In this document: piece by piece, positions 16,572-27,000 of the stretch
Numbering within the stretch: the first letter of the stretch is position 1
How the letters are laid out: each line of letters starts with the position of its first letter
Source: GCA-002840015 sp033765245
GTDB taxonomy: Bacteria > Pseudomonadota > Gammaproteobacteria > Xanthomonadales > Xanthomonadaceae
NCBI GenBank assembly: GCA_033765245.1
Contig: JANRIF010000249.1
Coordinates: 1 to 54,661, forward strand
DNA length: 54,661 nucleotides
Direction of reading: 5' to 3'
Made by a program: the position numbers and the translations under genes
Notes under the pieces: model-generated
What the model saw: only the letters and a program-made list of their open reading frames with translations
Database searches by the model: none
Told to the model about the DNA's origin: nothing

Positions 16572-16934
16572 CTATTTGCCGAAGCGCAGTTTGAACGACT
16601 TCTCGGTGAAGCCCACGCTGACTACCCCATCGACCGACACCAGCACCGGGCGCTTGACGATGGCGGGGTACTCCTTGATCAACAGCGTCCACTCCGGTGC
16701 CGAGCCGGGGGAGCGACGCGCCTCCGGCAGATTGCGCCAGGTGGTGGATGTACGATTGATCAGTCGGTCCCAGCCGCCCAGTTGCTGAGCCCATGCGGTC
16801 AGCGTCTCCGGGGCGATGCGGTGCTCGCGATAGTCGATGAATTCATGCCGGATGCCAGCGCGCTGCAGCCAGTTGCGGGCCTTGCGGCAGGTATCGCAGG
16901 TTTCGAGGCCGTACAGTTGCGTGATCAGGGGCAC
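16572..16934 (-). CDS. ArsC/Spx/YffB-family thioredoxin-fold protein
   Basis: A 120-residue protein of the arsenate reductase-like family. Right after the first strand (ITQLYGLETCDTCRKARNWL) it has a CxxC pair, C13 and C16. The body (IDYREHRIAPETL, RTSTTWRNLPEA, KRPVLVSVDGVVSVGFTEKS) matches YffB/Spx-type proteins of about 118 residues rather than true ArsC of about 140. I start it at the GTG at 16934, 7 bases after an AGGAA site; a longer frame to 16994 adds an unrelated basic stretch. The substrate is unknown. It lies upstream of dapD with repeats between, similar to the yffB-dapE neighbourhood in other bacteria. Confidence 0.8.
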   Translation of the reverse strand: MPLITQLYGLETCDTCRKARNWLQRAGIRHEFIDYREHRIAPETLTAWAQQLGGWDRLINRTSTTWRNLPEARRSPGSAPEWTLLIKEYPAIVKRPVLVSVDGVVSVGFTEKSFKLRFGK

Positions 16935-17057
16935 AGAACGTTTCCTGGGAGTTATGCGCGCGCGCAGCCGACTTTCAGCATAGCAGCCCATCACGCGCGC
17001 TGAACGTCGCGCATCGCAACCATTGGGTCATGAGTGACCGCCGCCGGAACACGGCCG

Positions 17058-17130
17058 TTGTGGGAGGCCGCTTGCGGGCGACAGGTGCTCGGCCAGAGCG
17101 TGGCTGCCGTCGCGCGCAAGCGCGCTCCCC
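17058..17130. repeat. GTGGGAGG...CTCCC long inverted repeat
   Basis: The left arm GTGGGAGGCCGCTTGCGGGC and the right arm GTCGCGCGCAAGCGCGCTCC are imperfect reverse complements separated by about 25 bases. The same two arms occur in the opposite order at 31511-31592. A dispersed foldback repeat between the yffB-like gene and dapD. Confidence 0.65.
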
Positions 17131-17133
17131 CTG

Positions 17134-17162
17134 AGTTCGCAAGCTAGTAGCCCCGAGTCCCG
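17134..17162. repeat. Right-half fragment of the heptamer element
   Basis: GTTCGCAAGCTAGTAGCCCC followed by GAGTCCC matches the core-to-right-arm junction of the heptamer element (compare 9717-9745). The left half is missing, so this is a truncated copy. Confidence 0.6.
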
Positions 17163-17202
17163 CTCCTGCCACCAGGAAGCCGCTTGCGGGCTACCCGTCA
17201 GC

Positions 17203-18057
17203 TCAAACGCCGCTGCGCAGCAGCTCGTTCACCGATGTCTTGGCGCGGGTACGCGCATCCACCCGTTTGACGATCACCGCGCAATACAGCGCGTACTTGC
17301 CGTCGGCGGACGGCAGCGAGCCGGCCACCACCACGCTGCCGGCGGGCACGCGGCCGTAGCTGACTTCGCCGCTGGCGCGGTCGTAGATGCGCGTGCTCTG
17401 GCCCAGGAACACGCCCATGCCGATCACGCTGCCCTTCTCCACTACCACGCCTTCCACCACTTCCGAGCGGGCGCCGATGAAGCAGCCGTCCTCGATGATG
17501 GTGGGTGCGGCTTGCAGGGGTTCGAGCACGCCGCCGATGCCGGCACCGCCGGAGATGTGGCAGTTGCGGCCGACCTGGGCGCATGAACCGACGGTGGCCC
17601 AGGTGTCGACCATGGTACCGGCGCCGACGAAGGCGCCGATGTTGACGAAACTCGGCATCAGCACCACGTCGCGGCCCAGATGCGCGCCGCGGCGCACCAC
17701 CGCGCCCGGCACTACGCGCGCGCCGACCTCGCGGAACGCGGCGTCGTCGTGCCCGGCAAAGCGCAGCGGCACTTTGTCGAAATAGGGTGCGGGCTGGGCA
17801 TCCATGACCTGCATGTCGTTGACGCGGAAATACAGCAGCACCGCCTTCTTCAGCCACTCGTGCACTTGCCAGCCGCCGCCGCGCGCCGGCGCCGCCACTC
17901 TCAGCTCGCCCGATTCCAATCCGGCAATGGCTTGTTCCACTGCGGCACGGGTGGAGCCTTCGATTTCGGCGGCGGTGAGCACGCTGCGCCGTTCCCAGGC
18001 GCTTTCGATGGTCTGCTGCAGCGCGCTCCAGCGCGCGTTATCGGTCTTTCTTGCCAT
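17203..18057 (-). CDS. dapD: 2,3,4,5-tetrahydropyridine-2,6-dicarboxylate N-succinyltransferase
   Basis: A 284-residue acyltransferase (E. coli 274). It transfers succinyl from succinyl-CoA to tetrahydrodipicolinate in lysine and diaminopimelate synthesis. The N-terminal helical domain is followed by a left-handed beta-helix of hexapeptide repeats (GAVVRRGAHLGRDVVLMPSF, VDTWATVGSCAQVGRNCHIS, GARSEVVEGVVVEKGSVIGM) and a C-terminal strand domain. It overlaps the 3' end of glnD by 20 bases on the same strand, so the two are probably co-transcribed; glnD-dapD linkage is common in gammaproteobacteria. Confidence 0.95.
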   Translation of the reverse strand: MARKTDNARWSALQQTIESAWERRSVLTAAEIEGSTRAAVEQAIAGLESGELRVAAPARGGGWQVHEWLKKAVLLYFRVNDMQVMDAQPAPYFDKVPLRFAGHDDAAFREVGARVVPGAVVRRGAHLGRDVVLMPSFVNIGAFVGAGTMVDTWATVGSCAQVGRNCHISGGAGIGGVLEPLQAAPTIIEDGCFIGARSEVVEGVVVEKGSVIGMGVFLGQSTRIYDRASGEVSYGRVPAGSVVVAGSLPSADGKYALYCAVIVKRVDARTRAKTSVNELLRSGV

Positions 18058-20686
18058 GTTGTTCTCCGTCGACGCAGTCGATCAGCGCCACGCGCAGTTC
18101 CTGCAGCGCCCGCTCCCGCTCCAACGCAAAATCGCGCTCGTCGGTGAGCTGGAAGAAATCCTCCACGCGCTCGCCGAAGGTGGCGATCCGCGCGGCATGT
18201 ACGCGCACTTGCTGCGCACGAAACACCTGCGCCACGTCGGCCAGCAAACCGGGGCGATCGGTACACACCAGCGCCAACTGGGTGCGGCCGTTGCGCAGCG
18301 GTTCGAATTCCACCCGCACCGGCACCCGGAAATGGCGTAGGTGGCTGGGCAAGGCGCGCCGCGCCGGGCGCACCGCATCGAGCGGCCCGCTCAACACCTG
18401 GGTCAGACGCTCGCACACGGTCTGCGCCTGTGCCTCCGGGGGGGCCGACATGTGGGTGGCGAGCACCTGGAAGGTGTCCAGGCTCATCCCGTTACGCGCT
18501 GTCACCACGCGCGCCGCCAGCACGTTCAGCCCGAGCCGGTCCAGCGTCGCCGCTACTGCTGCGAACAGGCCATCGCTATCGTGCGCGTACACGAATACTT
18601 CGAGCGCCGGCGCGCCGGTCTGACGCAACGAGCGCACCAGCACCAACGGTCCATTGCCGGTGTGCTCGGCGATCGCACGGGTCTGCCAGGCCAGTTGCTC
18701 CGGGCGGTAGCGCAGGAAACTTTCGTCCGGGAAGTCGAGCCACACCGCGTCGATGCGGGGATCATCCATGCCCAGCGCGTGCAACTTCTCGCGCGCGGCA
18801 ACGCGGCATTCGCTGACGCGCTCGGCTCCGTGCACCGGGTGCTCCAACCCGCGCCGCAGGGCAAAGCGCGCCGCCGAGTAGAGATCGGCCAGCAGGCGGT
18901 CCTTCCACGCATTCCACAGCTTGGGCCCGGTGCCGGCGATATCGGCCACGGTCAACAGATACAGGTAGTCCAGGTGCTCGCGATCGCCGACGCGGGTAGC
19001 GAAACGGTTGATCACGTCTGGATCGGAGATGTCCTGCCGCTGCGCGGTCACCGACATCATCAGATGCTCGCGCACCAGCCATGCCACCAGTTCGGAATCG
19101 GCGGCGGCCAGTCCGTGGGTTTCGCAGAAAGCCCGCGCGTCGTGCGCGCCCAGCTCCGAGTGGTCGCCGCCGCGCCCCTTGGCAACGTCGTGAAACAGGC
19201 CGGCCAGCAACAGCAACTCGGGCTTGCGCAGGCGCGGCCAGGTCTCGTGCGCAAGCGAAAAACGCTGCGCGCTGTCGGCGCTGGCGAAGCTGTCGATGTT
19301 GTCGAGCACGGCGAGCGTGTGCTGGTCCACCGTGTACACGTGAAACAGGTCGAACTGCATGCGGCCCGACACCTTGCCGAACGCCGGCAGGTAGGCGCCC
19401 AACAGGCCGAGTCGGGCCATGCGCTTGAGACTGCGCACCGCGCGCTCGCCGCGCAGAATGTCCACGAAGCGTTGCCGCAGTACCGGGGTGGCACGGTCGT
19501 AGGTCGGCATGTTGGCCAGTGCCTCGGCCAGCGCGCGTGCCGATTCCGAGTGCAGGCCGCGCAAGTCCGGGTGCTCCGCCCATACCTGAAACAGTCGCAG
19601 CATCAATTCCGGCTGCCCCGCCAGGCGGCCGGGCTCGCGCAGTGCAAGGTAGCCGTGACGCCGCACGAAATCCTGATCGAGCGGCTGCGGCGCCTGCTCG
19701 CCCTCCAGTTGCTCCTCGAAGCGTTGCAACAGGCGGTCGTTGATGCGCAGCACGGTCGCGGCCGAACGGAAGAAGCCCTGCATCAACTGTTCCACCGCGA
19801 GATTGTCGGCGCGCTCGTCGCGCAGCCCCAAACGCGCCGCCAGCGCTTTTTGCAGGTCGAACAGCAGACGCTCCTCGCGCCGACCCGCCACCAGGTGCAG
19901 GCCGAAACGCAGCCGCGACAGCGCCTGGCGCTCGCGCTCCAGGCTGGCGCATTCGTCCTCGCCCAACACCCCCAGCGGTACCAGCGCCGCCAGCCCGGGC
20001 ACACCGTGGATGCGCCGCGCCATCCACGTCAGGGTGTGGACATCGCGCAGTCCGCCCGGACCTTCCTTGAGATTGGGTTCGAGGTTGTAGGCGGTGTCGT
20101 TGAAGCGCGCGTGGCGCTGGTGCTGCTCCTCGCGCTTGGCGGCAAAGAAGGCTTGGGGCGGCCACAGCGTGCGCGCATCGGTGGCGTGCGCCAGCCGCAC
20201 CGCGGCTTCGTGCGAGCCCACCAGCAGGCGCCATTCGGACAGCGCAGTGACCACAGTGAGATCGTCGCGCGCGGCCTGCTGGCATTGCGCCTGCGAACGC
20301 ACCGCGTGGCCGGCGGCAAGGCCGGCATCCCATAACAACGCGAAAAAACGCGCCAGTGCCTGCGCATGGCGCGCCTGCGGCTCGGGTTCGGCAAGCACCA
20401 GCAGGTCGATGTCGGATTGCGGAAACAACTCGCCACGGCCGTAACCGCCGGTCGCCAGCAGGTGGGCATCGTCGCAATTGGGCAGGCAGCGGGTCCAGGT
20501 GCCGATCACCACCGCATCGACCGCGCGGGCACGGGCGTCGAGCAGGCGATCCACCGCCTCGCCGCGATCGAAACGCGCGGCCAGCGCCGTATCCATGTCG
20601 GCGAGCGCGGCGCGCGCGGCGTCGCGCCAGGCATCATCGTCGCCGGTCGAGACCTGCTGCATTCGCGCTGCGGTGTCGACGCCCAT
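18038..20686 (-). CDS. glnD: PII uridylyltransferase / uridylyl-removing enzyme GlnD
   Basis: An 882-residue bifunctional nitrogen sensor (E. coli 890). The N-terminal nucleotidyltransferase motif GGYGRGELFPQSDIDLLVL is near residue 80. A GlnD-specific helical domain, an HD hydrolase domain (LLLAGLFHDVAKGRGGDHSE) and two C-terminal ACT domains that bind glutamine follow. It uridylylates PII when glutamine is low and deuridylylates it when glutamine is high. The start is uncertain: the ATG at 20686 gives a typical length with a weak AGG site; ATG 20662 and 20764 are alternatives. It lies 90 bases downstream of map. Confidence 0.94.
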   Translation of the reverse strand: MGVDTAARMQQVSTGDDDAWRDAARAALADMDTALAARFDRGEAVDRLLDARARAVDAVVIGTWTRCLPNCDDAHLLATGGYGRGELFPQSDIDLLVLAEPEPQARHAQALARFFALLWDAGLAAGHAVRSQAQCQQAARDDLTVVTALSEWRLLVGSHEAAVRLAHATDARTLWPPQAFFAAKREEQHQRHARFNDTAYNLEPNLKEGPGGLRDVHTLTWMARRIHGVPGLAALVPLGVLGEDECASLERERQALSRLRFGLHLVAGRREERLLFDLQKALAARLGLRDERADNLAVEQLMQGFFRSAATVLRINDRLLQRFEEQLEGEQAPQPLDQDFVRRHGYLALREPGRLAGQPELMLRLFQVWAEHPDLRGLHSESARALAEALANMPTYDRATPVLRQRFVDILRGERAVRSLKRMARLGLLGAYLPAFGKVSGRMQFDLFHVYTVDQHTLAVLDNIDSFASADSAQRFSLAHETWPRLRKPELLLLAGLFHDVAKGRGGDHSELGAHDARAFCETHGLAAADSELVAWLVREHLMMSVTAQRQDISDPDVINRFATRVGDREHLDYLYLLTVADIAGTGPKLWNAWKDRLLADLYSAARFALRRGLEHPVHGAERVSECRVAAREKLHALGMDDPRIDAVWLDFPDESFLRYRPEQLAWQTRAIAEHTGNGPLVLVRSLRQTGAPALEVFVYAHDSDGLFAAVAATLDRLGLNVLAARVVTARNGMSLDTFQVLATHMSAPPEAQAQTVCERLTQVLSGPLDAVRPARRALPSHLRHFRVPVRVEFEPLRNGRTQLALVCTDRPGLLADVAQVFRAQQVRVHAARIATFGERVEDFFQLTDERDFALERERALQELRVALIDCVDGEQHGKKDR

Positions 20687-20776
20687 TGGCGCTACCTGTC
20701 GCGCGCCGGCGCGCTGGCACCGAAATGCCCGGAACGCGGTGCGGCAATGCCGCCGCTCCGGCACGTAAGCGGTCGC

Positions 20777-21553
20777 TCACAACGCATTGTCGTCCCCCGG
20801 CACCACGGTCATCAGTTCGACGCCGGTTTCGGTGACCAGGCAGGTGTGCTCCCACTGTGCCGACAGCGAGCGATCCTTGGTGACCACGGTCCATCCGTCC
20901 GGCAACACCCGGGTATGGCGGGCGCCGGCGTTCACCATCGGCTCGATGGTGAAGGTCATGCCCGGTTTGAGCACGGCGCCGGTGCCGGGCGTGCCGTAAT
21001 GCAGCACCTGCGGATCCTCGTGATAGACCCGGCCGATGCCGTGGCCGCAGTATTCGCGCACCACCGAGAAGCGCTGCGCCTCGACGAAACTCTGGATGGC
21101 ATGACCGATGTCGCCCAAGGTGGCGCCGGGGCGCACCACGCGGATGCCGCGAAACATCGCCTCGCGGGTGGTTTCCACCAGCCGCCGCGCCAGCACCGAG
21201 GGTTCGCCGACGAAGTACATGCGACTGGTGTCGCCGTGGAAGCCATCCTTGATCACGGTGACGTCGATATTGATGATGTCGCCGTCCTTGAGTTCCTTGG
21301 CGACGCTCGGAATGCCATGGCAGATGACGTTGTTGACCGAGGTGCAGATGGTCTTGGGGAAGCCGCGATAGCCCAGGTTGGCCGGGATGGTGCCCTGCAC
21401 GTTGACGATGTAATCGTGGCAGATGCGGTCCAGTTCCTCGGTACTGACGCCCGGCCGCACGTGCGGACCGATCATCTGCAGCACCTCGGCGGCGAGTCGT
21501 CCGGCCACGCGCATCTTGGCGATATCTTCAGGAGTCTTGATGGAGATTGGCAT
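20777..21553 (-). CDS. map: Type I methionine aminopeptidase
   Basis: A 258-residue dinuclear-metal enzyme that removes initiator methionine. All five metal ligands are present at the same positions as in E. coli: D97 and D108 (NIDVTVIKDGFHGDTSRMY), H171 (YCGHGIGRVYHEDP), E204 (FTIEPM) and E235 (AQWEHT). The gene is divergent from rpsB, as in many proteobacteria, and precedes glnD and dapD on the minus strand. Confidence 0.97.
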   Translation of the reverse strand: MPISIKTPEDIAKMRVAGRLAAEVLQMIGPHVRPGVSTEELDRICHDYIVNVQGTIPANLGYRGFPKTICTSVNNVICHGIPSVAKELKDGDIINIDVTVIKDGFHGDTSRMYFVGEPSVLARRLVETTREAMFRGIRVVRPGATLGDIGHAIQSFVEAQRFSVVREYCGHGIGRVYHEDPQVLHYGTPGTGAVLKPGMTFTIEPMVNAGARHTRVLPDGWTVVTKDRSLSAQWEHTCLVTETGVELMTVVPGDDNAL

Positions 21554-21573
21554 AGCTTTTCATTATCCGACAC

Positions 21574-21603
21574 TTGCACCCGTTTAGGCCAGCACGCTAC
21601 AAT
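21574..21603 (+). promoter_or_regulatory. Likely sigma-70 promoter of rpsB-tsf
   Basis: TTGCAC (21574-21579) and TACAAT (21598-21603) are spaced 18 bases apart, about 210 bases upstream of rpsB. This is the best housekeeping promoter match seen in the window. It implies a long 5' leader. Confidence 0.7.
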
Positions 21604-21609
21604 CCGCCG

Positions 21610-21817
21610 GCTGGGCGCGTCCCAGTCGCCGACACCGGGCGTCACCGGTGAATTCGCACACGCGGCATTACCCCGCCCCGGGGTGCCCGACGCTCGCGCA
21701 AGGGACAACGCCCTTGCAAGGGTAGACGGGTTCGAGGCGGCGGCCGCGTGGAGGCCCAACCCCGGAGCATCGACCTGGCCTGAACCGCCGGCGGCTCCCT
21801 TTCGTCAGGAATGACCC
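21610..21817 (+). promoter_or_regulatory. Long structured rpsB 5' leader
   Basis: About 208 bases lie between the promoter and rpsB. The leader holds a perfect 7-bp hairpin GCAAGGG/CCCTTGC (21698-21717) and further GC-rich stems before the ribosome site AGGAATGACCC. In E. coli, S2 represses its own mRNA through a structured leader; the same job is plausible here but is inferred from position and fold only. Confidence 0.45.
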
Positions 21818-22681
21818 ATGTCCCAAGTCACCATGCGCCAGATGCTGGAAGCCGGCGTGCATTTCGGCCACCAGACCCGCTATTGGAACCCGAAGATGGC
21901 GCCGTACATCTTCGGCGCACGCGGCAAGATCCACATCATCAACCTCGAAAAGACCCTGCCGCTGTTCGTCGACGCCACCAATTTCATCTCGGGGCTGGCG
22001 CAGAAGCGCGGCACCGTGCTGTTCGTCGGCACCAAGCGCTCGGCGCGCGACGCCATCAAGGAAGAAGCGATCCGCTGCGGCATGCCCTACATCGCGCAGC
22101 GCTGGCTCGGCGGCACGCTGACCAACTTCCGCACCGTCAAGCAGTCCGTGTCACGGCTCAAGGAGCTGGAAGCCGCCGAGACCGACGGCACCTTCGAGAA
22201 GCTGGTCAAGCACGAAGTGCTGCAGCGCCGCCGCGAGCGCGACAAGCTCGACAGCTCGCTGGGCGGCATCAAGAACATGGACCGCCTGCCCGACGCGCTG
22301 TTCGTGATCGACATCGGCAACGAGAACATCGCCGTGCAGGAAGCCAAGAAGCTCGGCATCCCGGTGATCGCCGTGGTCGACACCAACTACGACCCGTCGC
22401 TGGTCGACTACGCCATTCCGGGCAATGACGACGCCATCCGCGCGGTGCAGTTGTACACCCACGCCATCGCCGACGCGGTGCTGGAAGGCAAGGCCGCGGC
22501 GCCGATCATGGCTAACGCCAAGGACGACTTCATCGAACTCGACGCCGAAGGCAACCCGCTGACCGCCGAGGACGCCGAGCAGCGCAAGAAGGCCGCGCCG
22601 CGCCGCCCGCCCGCCAAGAAGGGTCCGGCCCGCCGCGCCTCCGCCCCGGGCCGCAAGCCCGAAGGCGACGCCGGTCGGTAA
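21818..22681 (+). CDS. rpsB: 30S ribosomal protein S2
   Basis: A 287-residue protein. The S2 signatures are clear: MLEAGVHFGHQTRYWNPKM, TVLFVGTKRSARDAI, RWLGGTLTNF and PVIAVVDTNYDP. The body ends near residue 240; an unusual tail rich in Lys, Arg, Pro and Ala follows to residue 287, as in some other xanthomonads (recollection). It is first in the rpsB-tsf operon. An AGGA site lies 7 bases before the ATG. Confidence 0.98.
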   Translation: MSQVTMRQMLEAGVHFGHQTRYWNPKMAPYIFGARGKIHIINLEKTLPLFVDATNFISGLAQKRGTVLFVGTKRSARDAIKEEAIRCGMPYIAQRWLGGTLTNFRTVKQSVSRLKELEAAETDGTFEKLVKHEVLQRRRERDKLDSSLGGIKNMDRLPDALFVIDIGNENIAVQEAKKLGIPVIAVVDTNYDPSLVDYAIPGNDDAIRAVQLYTHAIADAVLEGKAAAPIMANAKDDFIELDAEGNPLTAEDAEQRKKAAPRRPPAKKGPARRASAPGRKPEGDAGR

Positions 22682-22695
22682 TCTCACCGCAGCAC

Positions 22696-22723
22696 GCGGG
22701 TGGCATCATCAGATGCCGCCCGC
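22696..22723 (+). terminator. rpsB-tsf intergenic hairpin (attenuator-like)
   Basis: GCGGGTGGCATC (22696-22707), loop ATCA, then GATGCCGCCCGC (22712-22723) make a 12-bp stem with one G-U pair, 15 bases after the rpsB stop. There is no T-run, so it is more likely a partial terminator, processing or stability element setting the rpsB:tsf ratio than a full terminator. Confidence 0.5.
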
Positions 22724-22919
22724 ACGCGGCAATTCCGGACACCGCCGCGTCGGTATCGTCCCGAGCGCAGTCCGCCCATGTCCGCGGACGCAGCGCGGGT
22801 TGACCCACCGCCCGGCATGACGATCAGGCCGGCACCGCAGGCCCCCGACATGCGCCCTGCCCCGGAACCCGCTCGACATCACCCGGCGCTATCGCGCCAC
22901 GAATTCAAGAGGTAATGCA

Positions 22920-23795
<876 letters not shown>

Positions 23796-23820
23796 CGTCA
23801 TCCGCCGCTTCGGCGTCGCA

Positions 23821-23857
23821 CGAGGGGCCGCAGGCGACTGCGGCCCCTCGCGTTTTT
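23821..23857 (+). terminator. Rho-independent terminator of rpsB-tsf
   Basis: A perfect 13-bp stem, CGAGGGGCCGCAG (23821-23833) with CTGCGGCCCCTCG (23838-23850), loop GCGA, is followed by CGTTTTT. It lies 26 bases after the tsf stop. This ends the operon before pyrH, unlike the rpsB-tsf-pyrH-frr arrangement of many gammaproteobacteria. Confidence 0.93.
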
Positions 23858-24076
23858 GGTGCGTCTCATACCGTCATGACGCCCGGTGACACCTCCCCGG
23901 GCAACACCGAAGCCCAGCGCTGTCCTGAGCAGGTCGATTCAGGCGCCAACGGCGCGAACCCACATGGCATGCGCCATCCCGACGCCTCACCGTTGCGTAC
24001 CTTGCCGGTTCCGCCACTACGTGGCCTGAGTCCACCTCCAGCGCTGACGGAAGCGCCATCGGTCCTGCATGCCGCT

Positions 24077-27000
24077 TTACCGCGTCTGTTCCGCATCGCC
24101 CGTCGCAACGGCGTTGAACCGCCAGCGCGCCGCCAGCACCGGCAATACCAGCATGGTCAGCGCGGTCGAACTGAGCAAACCACCAAGCACCACGATCGCC
24201 ATCGGTGCCTCGATCTCGTGCCCGGCACGGCCGATGCCCAGAGCCAGCGGCACCAGGCCCAGGCCGGTCGCGAGCGCTGTCATCAAAACCGGCCGCAAAC
24301 GCTCGCTGGCGCCACGCCAGGCCAGTTCCGCACTCCACGCTTCGCCTTCCTCACAGACCAGATGCTCGTAATGTGCCAGCAGCAGGATCGCATTGCGCGC
24401 ACTGATGCCGAACACCGTCACCAAACCGATCAGCGAACCGATCGACAGACCGATGCCGGTAAGCGCCATCGCCAGGATGCCGCCGAGCAGCGCGAACGGC
24501 AGATTGAGCAGAAGCATCGGGACATGGACCCGGCGGCGAAACGCCATGCCGACCACCATCGCGATCGCCAGCGACGCCAGCACCCCGTATAGCCACAACT
24601 CGCGCCGCGCGGCCGCCTCGGCTTCAGCCACGCCGCCCACCTCAAGGAAGGTACGTTCAGGCAACTCGATCTGCCGGGCCAGCCGCGATCGCAGTTCGGC
24701 CACCACCATCGCCGCGCTGCGTCCGGCGACATTGAAGCCAACCGCCACCCGACGGCGCCCGCCATCGTGATCGATGCTGTAGCGTCCCTCGACCGGCGCT
24801 ATCCGCCCGACCTGACCGAGCGTCGTGCGACTGCCATCAACCCCGGAGAGCGGCACCTGTGCCAGCAGTTCCGGACGCTCACGCCACTGCGACGGCAAAG
24901 TCGCCACCACATCGACCCGATGGTCCTGACGCTGCACCTGACCAACCACGGTGCCGCCGTAGGCGGTGGCGATCGCCTCCAACGCATCCGCCGCGCGCAC
25001 CGCGTGCTCGCCGAGGCGCAGCGCATCCAGCGTCACCGCCAGCGCCGGAGCGGCGGCCTGCGAACGGCTGCGCAGGTCCACCACGCCCGGTACCGACGCC
25101 GCCACACGCGCCACCTGCGCCGCCAGCAAATCCAGTTGCGCCAGATCCGGCCCCACCACATTGACCACCACCTGCGCGGTTTCGCCGGTGAGGGTTTCGC
25201 TGATGCGATCGCCGAGAAACGTCAGCACCTCCGACTGCATGCCGGGATAGCCGGCCAGTATCCGACGCAAGTCCTGCTGCGCCTGCACTTGATCGACACG
25301 GCTGCCGGGCTTGAGCTCGACGTGAAACTCCGAGCGATGGCTGCCCCAGGTGTCTTCGCCCCGTTCGGCGCGTCCGACCTGCTGCTCGATCGAAGCGACA
25401 TACGGCAAACGCATCGCCTCGTCGCTGATCGCGCGCCCCACTTGCAGCATCTGCGCAATCGAAGTGCCGGGGAGTCGACTGGACACCTGCAATACGAAAT
25501 GCCCTTCGCGGAACATGGGAAAAAACTCGCCGCCCAGACGCGGCAACACCAGCAGCGCCGACAGCAGCAGCAACGTCAGCGCGACCAACACCGTGCGCAA
25601 TCGCCGGTCCACCCAGCCCAACGCTACGCGATGATGCACGTGGAGCCGGCGTTGCCAGCGCGGGTCGCCGACCTCGGCGTGATCACGCAACAACAACGCG
25701 CACAGCGCCGGGGTAACACTCAGCGCAACCAGCAACGACGCCATCACCGACAGCGCGAATGCCAATGCCAACGGCGCCAGCAACCGCCCCTGCACCCCAC
25801 TCATCGCCAACACCGGCACGAACACCAGCAGCACCACCACCGTGGCATAGAGCACCGAGCCGCGGATCTCTACCGAGGCGGCACGCACCACCTCCAGAAA
25901 CGGCAATGGCGCATCACGAACGGCATTGAGCTTGAGCCGGCGCACGATGTTTTCGATGTCGATGATCGCGTCATCCACCAACACCCCCAGCGCCACCGCG
26001 AATCCGCCCAAGGTGAGCGTGTTGACGCTGGCATCAAAGGCGTTCAGCACCAGCAGCGCGAGCAGCAACGACAGCGGAATGGTGAGGAAGGAAATCAGCA
26101 CCGTGCGCCAATTGCGCAGGAACGCCAGCAACAACGCCAGGATCAACAGCGAGCCGAGCAGCAGCGATTGCCCCAGGTTGCGCAACGCCAGCTCGATGAA
26201 ATTGGCGGGCCGATGCAGTGGAGAGATCACCTGCACACCCTGCGCCGCAAGCGTCGGCCGCAGTTCCTCCAACGCCGCCTCCACCGCCCGCGTGGTGGTG
26301 AGGGTGTTGGCGCCGAACTGCCCAGACATCGTCAGCAACACGCCGCGACGGCCCTGGATAAGGGCATCGCCAAACGCAACCGCCGCGCCATCGCGGATGT
26401 CCGCCACGTCGCGCAACAGCAGCGGTCTTCCGCTGCGGCCGGCGAGCACGGTCATCCCGATCGCATCGGCATCGGCAACGGGGTCGGCAATCGACAACAA
26501 CAGGCGCTGATTGGGCAACTCGATCAGGCCGCCACCCTGCTGTCCGAGCGCCGCGCGCATCGTCGCCAACACATCGGCCAGAGCCAATCCGCTGGCACGC
26601 AGGCGTGCCGGATCGATCTGGATCTGAAGCTGGCGCACCGCACCGCCGAACACGGTCACCCGCGACACGCCCGGCACCGCCAGCAGGCGGGGGCGCAAGC
26701 TGTATGCGGCAAGATCGCGCAAGGCAAAATCGTCCAGACGATTCGAGACCAGACCGACCTTGAGCAGATCCATGGTGCTGGAGGTGAGCGGCGACATCAG
26801 CGGCGAAGCCACCCCCGCCGGCAGTACCCCGGCAACCGTCGCCAGGCGTTCGGCGACGCCTTGACGCGCCATGACCGGGTCGATGTCGTCCGCGAACGCA
26901 AGCGTGATCACCGACAGTCCGGCGATCGATTCCGAGCGCAGCGATTCGAGCCCGGGCGCGCCGCCCAGCGCCGATTCCAGCGGCGTGGTGACGCGTTGCT

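Noticed and set aside
16572..16994. True arsenate reductase ArsC
   Set aside because: Length (120), the CxxC pair at the active site and the neighbourhood fit the YffB/Spx group better; no arsenic-resistance genes are nearby.
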